A stretch of DNA of 61,866 nt from an uncultured Bacteroidia bacterium. Its GTDB lineage: Bacteria; Bacteroidota; Bacteroidia; Bacteroidales; F082. Position numbers and translations under genes: made by a program. Below are positions 33,970 to 42,353 of this stretch, in pieces. The notes beneath the pieces were generated by a model. The model had not been told where the DNA came from. It did not search any database and saw only the letters and a list, made by a program, of their open reading frames with translations. The DNA lies in NCBI GenBank assembly GCA_902785755.1, contig CACZZO010000019.1:1-61866 (forward strand), given 5' to 3'. Each line of letters opens with the position of its first letter. Position 1 is the stretch's first letter.

Positions 33970-34398
33970 TTATTTCGGGACGTATTCGTATGTTTTCACC
34001 GATTCCAATTTGCCGTTGGGGTAATAATTGAGTTGGCGCACCTTGGAGCCGTCTTCGTCATACTCAAACTTTCTGATTCTGACCACTTTATCGCGGTCGT
34101 TGTACTCAATCTCGCGCACCACCTTGGCCGAGATGTCGCTGTTTTCGGGGTACTCGCTCACCACGCGCCATTTCTGGCCGTAAGAAGCATATTCGATTTC
34201 CTCAATCTTGCGGCCCATTGCGTCATAGGTCGTCACGCGGTCGAGGAAGGCGCGTTTGTCGCCCGCTGCCGTGTTCCATTCCTTCAGCACCATGCCTCGA
34301 CGATTCTCACGCTTGGCGATGGTGGCATCTGAAACCGATTGGGCCATAGCACCGAAACCAATAGCTAAAAACGCCAAGACTAAAACTAATCTTTTCAT
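33970..34398 (-). CDS. Secreted protein with YwqK/MORN-like repeats
   Basis: A 142-residue protein with signal peptide (GFGAMAQ). The body consists of short beta-hairpin repeats such as TTYDAMGRKIEEIEY, KVVRIRKFEYDEDGSKVRQLNYYPNGKLESVKTYEY, resembling YwqK/MORN-type repeats. It ends 5 bp before the VTC gene start, hence probably the head of that operon. Function unknown. Confidence 0.75.
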   Translation of the reverse strand: MKRLVLVLAFLAIGFGAMAQSVSDATIAKRENRRGMVLKEWNTAAGDKRAFLDRVTTYDAMGRKIEEIEYASYGQKWRVVSEYPENSDISAKVVREIEYNDRDKVVRIRKFEYDEDGSKVRQLNYYPNGKLESVKTYEYVPK

Positions 34399-34460
34399 AT
34401 TCGGTTAAATTTCAAGATTTCTAATTTCAAGATTTAAGATTCATCATTCTGCATTCCGCA

Positions 34461-35177
34461 TTATACATTGATTATCACTTCAAACTGTTCCTCAAGCTCA
34501 TAAATCAGCCCTGCCTCTCCGACGGTGATGCTTTGGTACACGAAATCAGGGATTTCCGTGTTGATATCATCGGAAGCTGTAAACACTTCGTAATTACCGG
34601 GTTGCAGTTTTTGGAAACCGAAATAGCCGTCGGGACCCACGCGGGTGTCGTCGAAAGGAACCTCCTCTCCCACCCTACGGATATAGACCCGATGTTCGCA
34701 AGCCCAGCCCTCACCGCGCCAACTGCCGTTGTGGTAATATGAAGCATGAACGCGCCCTTTCACCACGGAAGTGCCGTAGGCCTTGCCATCGTGGATGTAG
34801 AGCGTTGGCACCTGAGCCACTGCACCTCGCGCCAATTCTACCGTTTCGCTCACAGCCACCTTCTGGCCCGAAGGCAAAGTGGAATAGGCATACACGGTAT
34901 AGTTGCCAGGACGCAGATACTCAAAGCGATAGCCACCGTCTGCACTTGTTTCAATGTCGTCGCCGAAAAAGTTCTCATCGCCATAAACGATGAAAACATC
35001 GGTCTTGGCCGCGTTCACGGTGTCGGGGGTCAGGGTATAGTCGTCGTCGGGATGATGCACCAACTTCACGAAGCCCTGCACCGTGCCCGTGCCGCCCATG
35101 CCCTCGCCTTTGTTGCACGAAGGCAACAGCAATGCCACCGCAACCAAAAGCAACAATAATTTCAATGTTTTCTTCAT
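34461..35177 (-). CDS. Lipoprotein with carboxypeptidase-regulatory-like (SdrD B-like) domains
   Basis: A 238-residue lipoprotein (lipobox LLLPSCNKGEG). Two Ig-like folds are apparent, each ending in the typical motif DGGYRFEYLRPGNYTVYAYS and DGYFGFQKLQPGNYEVFTAS. Such domains serve as structural or binding modules at the cell surface. It stands upstream of the VTC cluster and may be separate from it. Confidence 0.78.
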   Translation of the reverse strand: MKKTLKLLLLLVAVALLLPSCNKGEGMGGTGTVQGFVKLVHHPDDDYTLTPDTVNAAKTDVFIVYGDENFFGDDIETSADGGYRFEYLRPGNYTVYAYSTLPSGQKVAVSETVELARGAVAQVPTLYIHDGKAYGTSVVKGRVHASYYHNGSWRGEGWACEHRVYIRRVGEEVPFDDTRVGPDGYFGFQKLQPGNYEVFTASDDINTEIPDFVYQSITVGEAGLIYELEEQFEVIINV

Positions 35178-35336
35178 ATCGTGAAATATTTAAGTCTGCA
35201 AAGATAATCATTCAACGGAATACAGAAAGAAAAATTATCCAATTCCATTTTTAAACACGAATTATCAGGAATTTATCACGAATTTTTCATAAATTCAATT
35301 TCTTTCAATTCGTGTTTAATTCATGGCAATTTATGT

Positions 35337-35768
35337 CTAAAAGTCGCTGATGTTGCCGCAAATCTTCTTCAAAACCGTCACAAAAGTCTGCACGTCTTCC
35401 TCTGGAATGTCCTTCATCGCCTTGTTCATCGTCTCGATGGCCAATTGTTTGGTCGAATCCTTCAAGGCCATACCTTCTTCGGTCACGACGATGTTGTTCA
35501 CGCGGCGGTCACCTCTGGCCACGGAGCGCGTCACGAGACCTTTTTTCTCCAAATTGTCAATGAATTGCGTCACCGAGTTCTTGTCCTTCTGGATGATGAA
35601 AGCGATGGCCTGCTGGGTAAGTGTACCCTCATTCCAAAGCGTGTCCATCACCAAATATTGCTCCGCCGTCAGGTTCACGCCGTGCTTCTTGAACACCTCT
35701 GCAAGATGTTTCTTGAGCCTGCAATTCAAGATGTTGACATAAACGCCAGCCTGTTTTACGAGTATCAT
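35337..35768 (-). CDS. MarR-family regulator
   Basis: A 143-residue winged-helix regulator: LTAEQYLVMDTLWNEGTLTQQAIAFIIQKDKNSVTQFIDNLEKKGLVTRSVARGDRRVNNI is the classic MarR HTH and wing. It has no adjacent target in the same direction; the promoter region upstream (35770-35830) contains AT-rich sequence. Ligand unknown. Confidence 0.92.
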   Translation of the reverse strand: MILVKQAGVYVNILNCRLKKHLAEVFKKHGVNLTAEQYLVMDTLWNEGTLTQQAIAFIIQKDKNSVTQFIDNLEKKGLVTRSVARGDRRVNNIVVTEEGMALKDSTKQLAIETMNKAMKDIPEEDVQTFVTVLKKICGNISDF

Positions 35769-35909
35769 ATTATCACATTTTTGGGATTATCCTAAATCTT
35801 GAAAGTGCAAAGATAGGGATAATATTGGAACAAAGAACGAAAAGGCAGTTTTTTTATTCTGCCAAGTCGGAAAAGTAGGCTAATACGGAATACAACGGAA
35901 TGTACTTTG

Positions 35910-36093
35910 CACTTTTCTTGGGGAATATTTGGAAATTTACCACACTTTTATTGGGGAATATTCGGCAAATTACTACACTTTTATTGGGGAATATTCGGCA
36001 AATTACTACACTTTTATTTGGGAATATTCGGCAAATCACTACATTTTTATTTGGGAATATTCGGCAAGTCACTACACTTTTCTTGGGGAATAA
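35910..36093. repeat. Tandem array of 33-bp repeats
   Basis: Units starting CACTTTTATTGGGGAATATT and ending CGGCAAATTACTA recur every 33 bp at 35910, 35943, 35976, 36009, 36042 and, partly, 36075. All units keep TTGGGAATATT-like cores. The minus strand is open through the array as an 11-residue peptide repeat (ICRIFPNKSVV), because 33 is a multiple of 3. The array is in the 378-bp gap between MarR and the alpha-oxoamine synthase gene. Role unknown. Confidence 0.9.
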
Positions 36094-36095
36094 AA

Positions 36096-36127
36096 AGAAA
36101 GGGCCTCCCTGATGAGAAGCCCTTTCT
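36096..36127 (-). terminator. Intrinsic terminator of the alpha-oxoamine synthase gene
   Basis: AGAAAGGGC/GCCCTTTCT arms around a 14-base loop; on the minus strand the second arm is followed by TTTTTATT. Confidence 0.8.
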
Positions 36128-36146
36128 AATCGGTTTTGAAAAACGT

Positions 36147-37409
36147 CTACTCAATCCTCATATTCGGAATCTGGCCGTCACCGTCGTAGAACCCACAACC
36201 AAGTTTCTCGCGCACTTCCTTGAAGGCATTGAGCGTGTAGTTCACATCGTCCATCGTGTGGGCTGCGGTCGGGATGATACGGAAGATAATCATTCCTTTG
36301 GGAATGACCGGATAAGTGATGACCGAGCAGAAAATCCTATAGTTTTCGCGCAAGTCCATAGCGATGTTGGTGGCTTGAACCACGTCGCCTTGCACGTGAA
36401 CCGGCGTGACGCAAGCCTCGGCAGGACCGATGTCGAAGCCCAAATCACGGAAGCCTTTTTGTAAAGCACGGGTTACCGTCCAAAGTTGTTTGCGAAGTGC
36501 ATCACCTTCGACGCTGCGAATGATTTCCAAACGCTTCTCGCAACCTTCCACAATGGCCAAAGGCAGGCTCTTGGCGTACATCTGTGAGCGCATATTATAA
36601 CGCAAAAACTCAATCACATACTTCGGTCCAGCCACAAAGCCGCCGATGATGGCCATGGCCTTGGCATACGCACCTATGTAAATATCGATGTCGTCCATCA
36701 CGCCGAAATGCTCCGAGGTGCCGCGCCCGTTGGGACCCATCACGCCGAAGCCGTGGGCATCGTCGATGAGGATGCGGAAGCTGTATTTCTTCTTCAGCGC
36801 CACGATGCCGGCGAGATCGCCAAGCGCACCTGTCATACCATACACGCCCTCTGTGATGACAAGGATACCACCGCCCGTTTTTGCCACCACTTCCGTGGCG
36901 ACCTTCAGTTTCTTCTCAAGATCTTCCATATTGTTGTGGCGGTATTTGTACTTGTTGCCGATGTGGAGGCGGATACCGTCGAGCAGGCAGGCGTGGGCCT
37001 CGTTGTCGTAAACAATCACGTCGTGAGGATTGACCAAAGTGTCGATGGTTGACACAATACCCTGATAACCAAAGTTAAAGAGATAGGCGGCTTCTTTCTT
37101 CTCGAAATCAGCCAGTTCCTTCTCGAAATGTTCATGCATACGGGTATGGCCCGTCATCATACGGGCGCCCATGGGTGCGGCGAGGCCGTATTTTGCGGCG
37201 GCTTCGGCATCCACGCGGCGAATCTCGGGGTGATTGGCCAAGCCCAAATAGTTGTTCAAGCTCCAGCAGAGCACTTCCCTGCCGTTGAAGGTCATGCGCG
37301 GACCCATCTCGCCTTCCAAACGCGGAAATGCGAAATAGCCGTCGGCGCGCTCTCGGTATTGCCCAATCGGGCCACCGGAATCCTTTGATATTCTTTCGAA
37401 AATGTCCAT
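36147..37409 (-). CDS. Alpha-oxoamine synthase (serine palmitoyltransferase-like)
   Basis: A 420-residue PLP enzyme of fold type I. Recognisable parts are NNYLGLANHPE, TGHTRMHEHFEKELADF, NFGYQGI, TEGVYGMTGALGDL, LIDDAHGFGVMGPNGRGT (PLP-binding Asp and His) and GAYAKAMAIIGGFV, which holds the Schiff-base Lys. Related enzymes condense acyl-CoA with serine (sphingolipid synthesis), glycine or alanine. Bacteroidales make sphingolipids, and the unusual YAKAM lysine motif is like that of SPT-type sequences of the phylum; 2-amino-3-ketobutyrate CoA ligase is an alternative. Confidence 0.85.
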   Translation of the reverse strand: MDIFERISKDSGGPIGQYRERADGYFAFPRLEGEMGPRMTFNGREVLCWSLNNYLGLANHPEIRRVDAEAAAKYGLAAPMGARMMTGHTRMHEHFEKELADFEKKEAAYLFNFGYQGIVSTIDTLVNPHDVIVYDNEAHACLLDGIRLHIGNKYKYRHNNMEDLEKKLKVATEVVAKTGGGILVITEGVYGMTGALGDLAGIVALKKKYSFRILIDDAHGFGVMGPNGRGTSEHFGVMDDIDIYIGAYAKAMAIIGGFVAGPKYVIEFLRYNMRSQMYAKSLPLAIVEGCEKRLEIIRSVEGDALRKQLWTVTRALQKGFRDLGFDIGPAEACVTPVHVQGDVVQATNIAMDLRENYRIFCSVITYPVIPKGMIIFRIIPTAAHTMDDVNYTLNAFKEVREKLGCGFYDGDGQIPNMRIE

Positions 37410-37417
37410 ATTGTATT

Positions 37418-37474
37418 GTTGAATTGTTGATTGTTGAATTGTTGATTGTTGAATTGTTGATTGTTGAATTGTTG
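37418..37474. repeat. 15-bp tandem repeat (3.8 copies)
   Basis: GTTGAATTGTTGATT repeats at 37418, 37433, 37448 and partly 37463, directly upstream of the start of the alpha-oxoamine synthase gene, where it may affect promoter spacing. Confidence 0.85.
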
Positions 37475-37503
37475 TAGAGGCGTAATGCCTTGCGTCTCCC
37501 TAC
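37473..37503. repeat. Small inverted repeat (REP-like)
   Basis: GTAGAGGCG and CGTCTCCCTAC segments around TAATGCCTTG form an imperfect hairpin of a kind dispersed through Bacteroidota genomes. Confidence 0.5.
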
Positions 37504-37631
37504 AAATTACGAAGCCACAAAATTAGTAAATATATTGATTATCCCAACGTGAAGGAATTATTTTTAATTTTGCGGCCTGCAAGCGTGAGGTGCCCGACCG
37601 TGCCTCGCCCAGAGGGCGAAACATCCCGTAA

Positions 37632-37651
37632 CCACGGGTCGCGACCCGTGG
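37632..37651. repeat. Perfect 20-bp palindrome
   Basis: CCACGGGTCGCGACCCGTGG is fully self-complementary. It lies in the GC-rich leader 35 bp before the SDR gene. It looks like part of a dispersed REP-type element (flanks GGGCGAAACATCCCGTAA) rather than a specific operator. Confidence 0.75.
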
Positions 37652-37685
37652 CAGCACCTCGGCAAGCAGAACAAAAACATAGAAT

Positions 37686-38477
37686 ATGCTCAACCTCAAA
37701 AACAAAACGGCACTCATCACCGGCGGCGGCACCGGCATCGGGCGCAGCATCGCGCTCCACTTGGCGCAAGAGGGCTGCAACCTCGTCCTAACTGGACTGG
37801 GCCTCAGCGACTTGGAAGCCGCCAAAGCCGAGTGCGAAAAATACGGCGTGTTCGCCTACGCCACCGAAACACAATTGGACGACTACGCCTCCATTGACCG
37901 ACTTCACGACTTCGTGGTTTCCAACCACTTGAGCATCGATCTCTTCGTGCTCAACGCGGGCATCTCGCAACGCGAAAAAGCCTTCGACACCGACATCAGC
38001 GTGGACGAAAAAATCCTGAAAATCGACTTCCTTAGCGGGGTGTATCTCGTCAAGAAGTTCAAGGAGATGATTCTGGCGAAGGAACATGTGCAATTCAGCG
38101 TGACCACTTCCCTATCGGGTTTGTTCGGCTTCCCGTTGCGCTCGGCCTATTGCGCCGCGAAACACGCCTTGTTCGGGTTCTACGAGTCCTTGGAATTGGA
38201 ATACGACAACATCGGCGTGACCTTCCTCATCCCGGGGCGCATCAACACGCAAATCAGCAAGAGCGCGCTGCACGGCGACGGCACCGCCCACGCCAAGATG
38301 GACGCGGGCCAAGCCAACGGCCTCGATGTGGACAAATGCGGAAAAATCGCCGTCCGCGCCATCAAGCGACAGAAACACAGAAAATTAATTGGACGAACAG
38401 AACTTTTGATGGCGCATATCCACAAATATTGCTTACCTTTGTATTATAAACTATCGAGAAAAATATCAGCGACATGA
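37686..38477 (+). CDS. Short-chain dehydrogenase/reductase
   Basis: A 263-residue classical SDR: nucleotide motif TGGGTGIG at 13-20, NAG at about 96, catalytic Ser in TTSLSG and YxxxK in SAYCAAKHA. The C-terminal 40 residues are basic and include a hydrophobic stretch, suggesting membrane association as in lipid-active SDRs. It diverges from the alpha-oxoamine synthase gene; a 3-ketosphinganine reductase-like role is a tempting but unproven idea. Confidence 0.88.
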   Translation: MLNLKNKTALITGGGTGIGRSIALHLAQEGCNLVLTGLGLSDLEAAKAECEKYGVFAYATETQLDDYASIDRLHDFVVSNHLSIDLFVLNAGISQREKAFDTDISVDEKILKIDFLSGVYLVKKFKEMILAKEHVQFSVTTSLSGLFGFPLRSAYCAAKHALFGFYESLELEYDNIGVTFLIPGRINTQISKSALHGDGTAHAKMDAGQANGLDVDKCGKIAVRAIKRQKHRKLIGRTELLMAHIHKYCLPLYYKLSRKISAT

Positions 38478-38483
38478 CGCGCT

Positions 38484-38572
38484 TCGCGTCACTGCGAGGC
38501 ACGAAGCAGTCCAGAAATAAAGTTATGGATTGCTTCGTCGTTCCTCCTCGCAATGACGCAAAGCGGCAGTAA
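38484..38572. repeat. REP-like inverted repeat
   Basis: GCGAGGCACGAAGCAGTCC (38499 onward) is mirrored by GGATTGCTTCGTCGTTCCTCCTCGC (38528-38552). Such elements are common intergenic repeats; this one fills the gap between the SDR and VOC genes. Confidence 0.65.
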
Positions 38573-38595
38573 AAACAAACCTTAATAACAACTCC

Positions 38596-39663
38596 ATGAA
38601 CGAAAAAATCATCTGCGGCATACAGCAAGTGGGCATCGGAGTCCCTGACTTCGTCGAGGCCTGGAAATGGTACTATGACAACTTCGGCTTCGAAATCAAA
38701 ATCGTTGACGACGAGGGCGTTGCGGAACGAATGTTGCCCTACACCGGCGGCAAGCCCCAACCACGTCGATCGGGCATCGCGGTGAACATCCGTGGCGGCG
38801 GAGGCTTCGAAATTTGGCAGCCCAAAGGCCGTCCGCTCAACTACCTGAAAGAACCCGTCAAACTCGGCGACTTGGGCATCCTCATCGCCAAGGTGAAATG
38901 CCCCGACATTGAAGCGGCCTACAACACCTTTATTAATAAAGGCCTTGACATCATCAGCGAAATCCTAACCTCACCGATAGGGCAAAAGCATTTTTTCATG
39001 AAAGATCCCTACGGTAACCTTTTCCAACTCGAACAGGACAGCTATGTCTTTATAGGCGAAAAAAAGCTCACGGGCGGTGCCAACGGCGTAATCATCGGCG
39101 TGAGCGACATCGACCGTTCCCTATCCTTTTACACGCAACTCCTTGATTACGACAAGATTGTTTTTGACCAAGCGGGCGTTTTCGAGGATTTGCAAGCCTT
39201 AGAAGGCGGCAAGAACAAATTGCGTCGCGTCATTTTGGAGCGCGGCAAACCTATCGAAGGGCCACTGAGCCAAATCATGGGCACCTCGCATCTTGAATTG
39301 ATTCAAGCCGTTGATGGGCCGGGCAAGAAACTTTATGAAAACCGCTTCTGGGGTGACCCAGGCTTCATCCACCTCTGCTTCGATGTGCGCCACATGGAGG
39401 CAGTCAAGGCACAGGCAGAGGCGATGGGACATCCTTTCGTGTGCGACAGCGGTGCCGACTTCGGCATGGGCGACGCCAACGGCCATTTCACCTACGTTGA
39501 AGACCCCGACGGCACGCTCATCGAGTTCGTCGAGACCTACAAAATCCCGATTGCGAAGAAGTTCGGCCTCTACCTCAACTTAGCCAACAAGGACGACCAC
39601 AAGCCATTGGGAATCTTAAAATTATTGCGCTTCGCCAAAGTGAAACGAGAAAGCATCAAATGA
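38596..39663 (+). CDS. Two-domain VOC (glyoxalase/HPPD-like) protein
   Basis: A 355-residue protein with two vicinal-oxygen-chelate modules (about 5-150 and 165-325). Metal-ligand candidates are His in GIQQVGIG-like starts (replaced here), HFFMKDPYGNLFQLE and the C-terminal HFTYVEDPDGTLIEFVE. The organisation is like 4-hydroxyphenylpyruvate dioxygenase or extradiol enzymes, but the substrate is unclear. It is followed by a strong terminator. Confidence 0.8.
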   Translation: MNEKIICGIQQVGIGVPDFVEAWKWYYDNFGFEIKIVDDEGVAERMLPYTGGKPQPRRSGIAVNIRGGGGFEIWQPKGRPLNYLKEPVKLGDLGILIAKVKCPDIEAAYNTFINKGLDIISEILTSPIGQKHFFMKDPYGNLFQLEQDSYVFIGEKKLTGGANGVIIGVSDIDRSLSFYTQLLDYDKIVFDQAGVFEDLQALEGGKNKLRRVILERGKPIEGPLSQIMGTSHLELIQAVDGPGKKLYENRFWGDPGFIHLCFDVRHMEAVKAQAEAMGHPFVCDSGADFGMGDANGHFTYVEDPDGTLIEFVETYKIPIAKKFGLYLNLANKDDHKPLGILKLLRFAKVKRESIK

Positions 39664-39679
39664 ACACAAACAATAGAAA

Positions 39680-39706
39680 AAGCCGCTGAAAATCAGCGGC
39701 TTTTTT
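39680..39706 (+). terminator. Intrinsic terminator after the VOC gene
   Basis: AAGCCGCTGA-AAA-TCAGCGGCTT followed by T residues; the A run on the other side could also end minus-strand transcripts from the tRNA-Val gene. Confidence 0.9.
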
Positions 39707-39710
39707 GTTG

Positions 39711-39785
39711 TGGGAACTGTTGGACTCGAACCAACGACCCCCGCCTTGTAAGGGCGATGCTCTGAACCAACTGAGCTAAGCTCCC
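39711..39785 (-). tRNA. tRNA-Val (UAC anticodon)
   Basis: On the minus strand: acceptor GGGAGCT with AGTTCCC, D arm GCTCAGTTGGTTCAGAGC, anticodon arm TCGCC-CTTACAA-GGCGG giving anticodon TAC, and T arm GTTGG-TTCGAGT-CCAAC. Discriminator A; CCA is not encoded. Confidence 0.95.
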
Positions 39786-39905
39786 TCGCTTTCTGGCTGC
39801 AAAAATAGGACTTTTTTCTGTTTTTTCCGCAATAATTGTGTTTTTTTCAAAGTTTTTCCTATTTTTGTACGATACAACAAACGAAACAGCGAAACATTGG
39901 ACAAA

Positions 39906-40796
39906 ATGAAAAAGCTCAATTTCAGTAAGTTAAGAAAATATTTGCCGTTTATTTTGGTATTGCTGGCCATCGCCTGCTGCATCCCATCCATAGCCGATGT
40001 GGGCAACCAAAACCGCTATGACACGGGCAGCAACGGTGGCGGCGACTTCGACTTGGGCGTGCTCATCGGCTGGCTCATCAACTTGTTCATCCAAAGTCCC
40101 ATCTTGGGCTTGATTGCGGTGGTCGTCATCATCATTGCCTATCGCATAATGAAGAAAAAGTCGAAAGACACGGACTATATCAACAAAAATGTGAACAACC
40201 AAGCCAATTCGGAGGTCACGATGGACTATAGCGGCCTGGTGTCCGAGGAAATCCGTGCCATCGACCCCGATTTTTCGTCCGACAAGTTCATCGGCTTTGC
40301 CCGTGAGGTGTTTATGACCATCCAACAGGCTTGGACCACCAAAGACTGGAAGCCCATCCGCCCGTTTGAGAGCGAGGCTTTGTTCAACCAACACAAGCAG
40401 CAATTGGACGAGTACATCCGCCTCGGCAAGACCAATGTGGTGGAGAAAATCGCCATCAAGCACTGCTCTCTGCACTCGTTCAAGCAAGACGGCGACAAAG
40501 AAGTGCTGACCGTTTGGCTCAACGCCGTAATGCGCGACTATGTTATCGACGACAAGACCAAAAAGGTGCTCGAAAGCGACCCCAACCGCGACTGGTACAT
40601 GAAATACGAGATGATCTTCAACCGCAAGGCTGGCCTCAAGACCGACCCAGGCAAGAAAGGCAACACCATCACCAATTGCCCCAATTGCGGCGCGCCGACC
40701 GAAATCACCTCATCGGGACAATGCGCCTATTGCGGCAGCGTCATCACCAACGGCGAACACGATTGGGTGTTGACCGACATTCATTCGCGGAACTAA
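39906..40796 (+). CDS. Tim44-like membrane protein with C-terminal zinc ribbon
   Basis: A 296-residue protein. Residues 10-30 and 55-80 are hydrophobic (a lead transmembrane or signal segment and a second anchor), residues 105-235 are a Tim44-like fold (FVMTIQQAWTTKDWKPIRPFESEALF-type helix, then beta-strands), and the end has CPNCG and CAYCG, a zinc ribbon. The first ATG (39906) is used instead of a TTG three codons upstream. The SPFH/zinc-ribbon gene follows 77 bp later; the pair is likely co-regulated and may act together at a membrane. Confidence 0.8.
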   Translation: MKKLNFSKLRKYLPFILVLLAIACCIPSIADVGNQNRYDTGSNGGGDFDLGVLIGWLINLFIQSPILGLIAVVVIIIAYRIMKKKSKDTDYINKNVNNQANSEVTMDYSGLVSEEIRAIDPDFSSDKFIGFAREVFMTIQQAWTTKDWKPIRPFESEALFNQHKQQLDEYIRLGKTNVVEKIAIKHCSLHSFKQDGDKEVLTVWLNAVMRDYVIDDKTKKVLESDPNRDWYMKYEMIFNRKAGLKTDPGKKGNTITNCPNCGAPTEITSSGQCAYCGSVITNGEHDWVLTDIHSRN

Positions 40797-40873
40797 TGTA
40801 CAGCTGCCACAATGTGACTGCCCTACAACAAAACGATTAAACAATTAAACAATAAACAATTAAACATAACACA

Positions 40874-42136
40874 ATGGGACTCATCAAAGCAATCGTAGGC
40901 TCCATCGGCGGCACGCTCAGCGACCAATGGTTGGACCTCATCAAATGTGACAACATGGACATGGATACCTTGATGGTGAAACAAACCACCAAATCGGGGC
41001 AAATTTCCAAAAACAGCCGTGTCATCGTGGCTCCCGGACAGGTGGCCGTCATTTACGACAGCGGCACGGTGCTCGATGCCACCGCCGAGGAAGGCATTTA
41101 CACCTTCGACAAATCCTCGTCGCCTTCTTTCTTCGCGGGCGAGTTTGGCCCGGTCTTCAAAGAAATGTGGCAACGTTTCACCTATGGCGGCACACCCGCA
41201 AAGGAACAAGCCGTGTTCTACTTCAACACCAAGGAAATCCTTGACAACAAGTTCGGTACGGCCACGCCTATCCCCTTCCAAGACTGGTCGCACGCCATCC
41301 CAAACCAGATGACCAACTCGCTGATGCCGATGGGCGTCAACGTGCGCTGCTACGGCAAATACACCTTCCGCTTGGACGACATGGGCGTTTTCATGCGCAA
41401 CCATGCAGGCACGGCCAACATCATCCGCAAAGGCGACATCACCGAACAGATGCGTAGCGAAGTGATGGCCGCTTTCCAGAACATCCTTAACGAGATGGGC
41501 AACAGCAACCACCGCATTCCTGTGCTCGAACTGCCGAGTTACACCGACGAAATCAAGAAAACCATGGACGAGAAGGTGTTCGACGAACCCATCCGCGCCC
41601 GTGGTGTGCGTTTGGTCAGTTTCACCATCGAATCCGTTTCGCTCGACGATGCCAGCCAGAAGAAAATTGACCGCTACGAATACAGCACCAACAGCATGAT
41701 GCAACAAGGCAAAATCATTGACGTGATGGAGACCGCTGCCGGCAACGAAAACGGTGCAGTGGGCGGCTTCATGGGCGTAGGGATGGCCAACATGGGCAGT
41801 GGCGGAATGACCGGCGGCGCCATGCAAAACGCTTGGAACGGGCAAGGCGGACAAACCACATACGACCCTTACAATCAGCAGCCAAAAGCCCAAAACCAAG
41901 GCGTTGCCTGCCCGAACTGCGGCACAATGATTACCGGCAAGTTCTGCCCCGAATGTGGCACACCCGCTCCGACACCCAAGACCACGATGAAATGCCCGAA
42001 GTGCGGCACCGAAAGCACAGGGAAGTTCTGTCCCGAATGTGGCACGCCTTTGGCAGCCGTTGGCCCGAAAAAGTGCCCAAAATGCGGTACGGAAGTGACC
42101 GGAAAGTTCTGTCCCGAATGTGGTACGCCAGTGTAA
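40874..42136 (+). CDS. SPFH-domain protein with zinc ribbons (YdjI-like)
   Basis: A 420-residue protein: N-terminal SPFH (band-7/virion-core-like) region about residues 30-260 as in Bacillus YdjI, a Gly/Met/Asn-rich linker (285-335) and three double-CxxC zinc ribbons with the repeated CPECGTP ending. There is no transmembrane segment. SPFH proteins build ring or cage assemblies at membranes; in Bacillus, YdjI works with YdjH/PspA-type stress proteins. The partner here is probably the Tim44-like gene upstream. Confidence 0.88.
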   Translation: MGLIKAIVGSIGGTLSDQWLDLIKCDNMDMDTLMVKQTTKSGQISKNSRVIVAPGQVAVIYDSGTVLDATAEEGIYTFDKSSSPSFFAGEFGPVFKEMWQRFTYGGTPAKEQAVFYFNTKEILDNKFGTATPIPFQDWSHAIPNQMTNSLMPMGVNVRCYGKYTFRLDDMGVFMRNHAGTANIIRKGDITEQMRSEVMAAFQNILNEMGNSNHRIPVLELPSYTDEIKKTMDEKVFDEPIRARGVRLVSFTIESVSLDDASQKKIDRYEYSTNSMMQQGKIIDVMETAAGNENGAVGGFMGVGMANMGSGGMTGGAMQNAWNGQGGQTTYDPYNQQPKAQNQGVACPNCGTMITGKFCPECGTPAPTPKTTMKCPKCGTESTGKFCPECGTPLAAVGPKKCPKCGTEVTGKFCPECGTPV

Positions 42137-42185
42137 CAAAAAACATAGAGGCGATGATTACACCGCCTCTACAATGTTGAACGCG

Positions 42186-42258
42186 AGCGAATAACGGGGT
42201 TCGAACCCGCGACCCTCAGCTTGGGAAGCTGATGCTCTACCAACTGAGCTACATTCGC
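42186..42258 (-). tRNA. tRNA-Gly (CCC anticodon)
   Basis: On the minus strand: acceptor GCGAATG with TATTCGC, anticodon arm TCAGC-TTCCCAA-GCTGA giving anticodon CCC, and T arm GCGGG-TTCGAAC-CCCGT. CCA is not encoded. Confidence 0.93.
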
Positions 42259-42353
42259 GTTTGAGGTTGCAAAAATACACATTTTTATCATGCAAAGAAT
42301 TATTTTTGTCAAAATCTTTAATTTGAAATCTCAAATCTTGAAATCCTAAAACT

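Noticed and set aside
35854..36072. 72-residue protein of 11-residue repeats on the minus strand
   Set aside because: It exists only because the 33-bp DNA repeat is a multiple of three; no start context or conserved domain. Kept as a repeat.
40823..42139. 438-codon open frame on the minus strand
   Set aside because: It is a shadow of the SPFH zinc-ribbon gene caused by its codon bias; His/Arg/Ala-rich composition and no motif.
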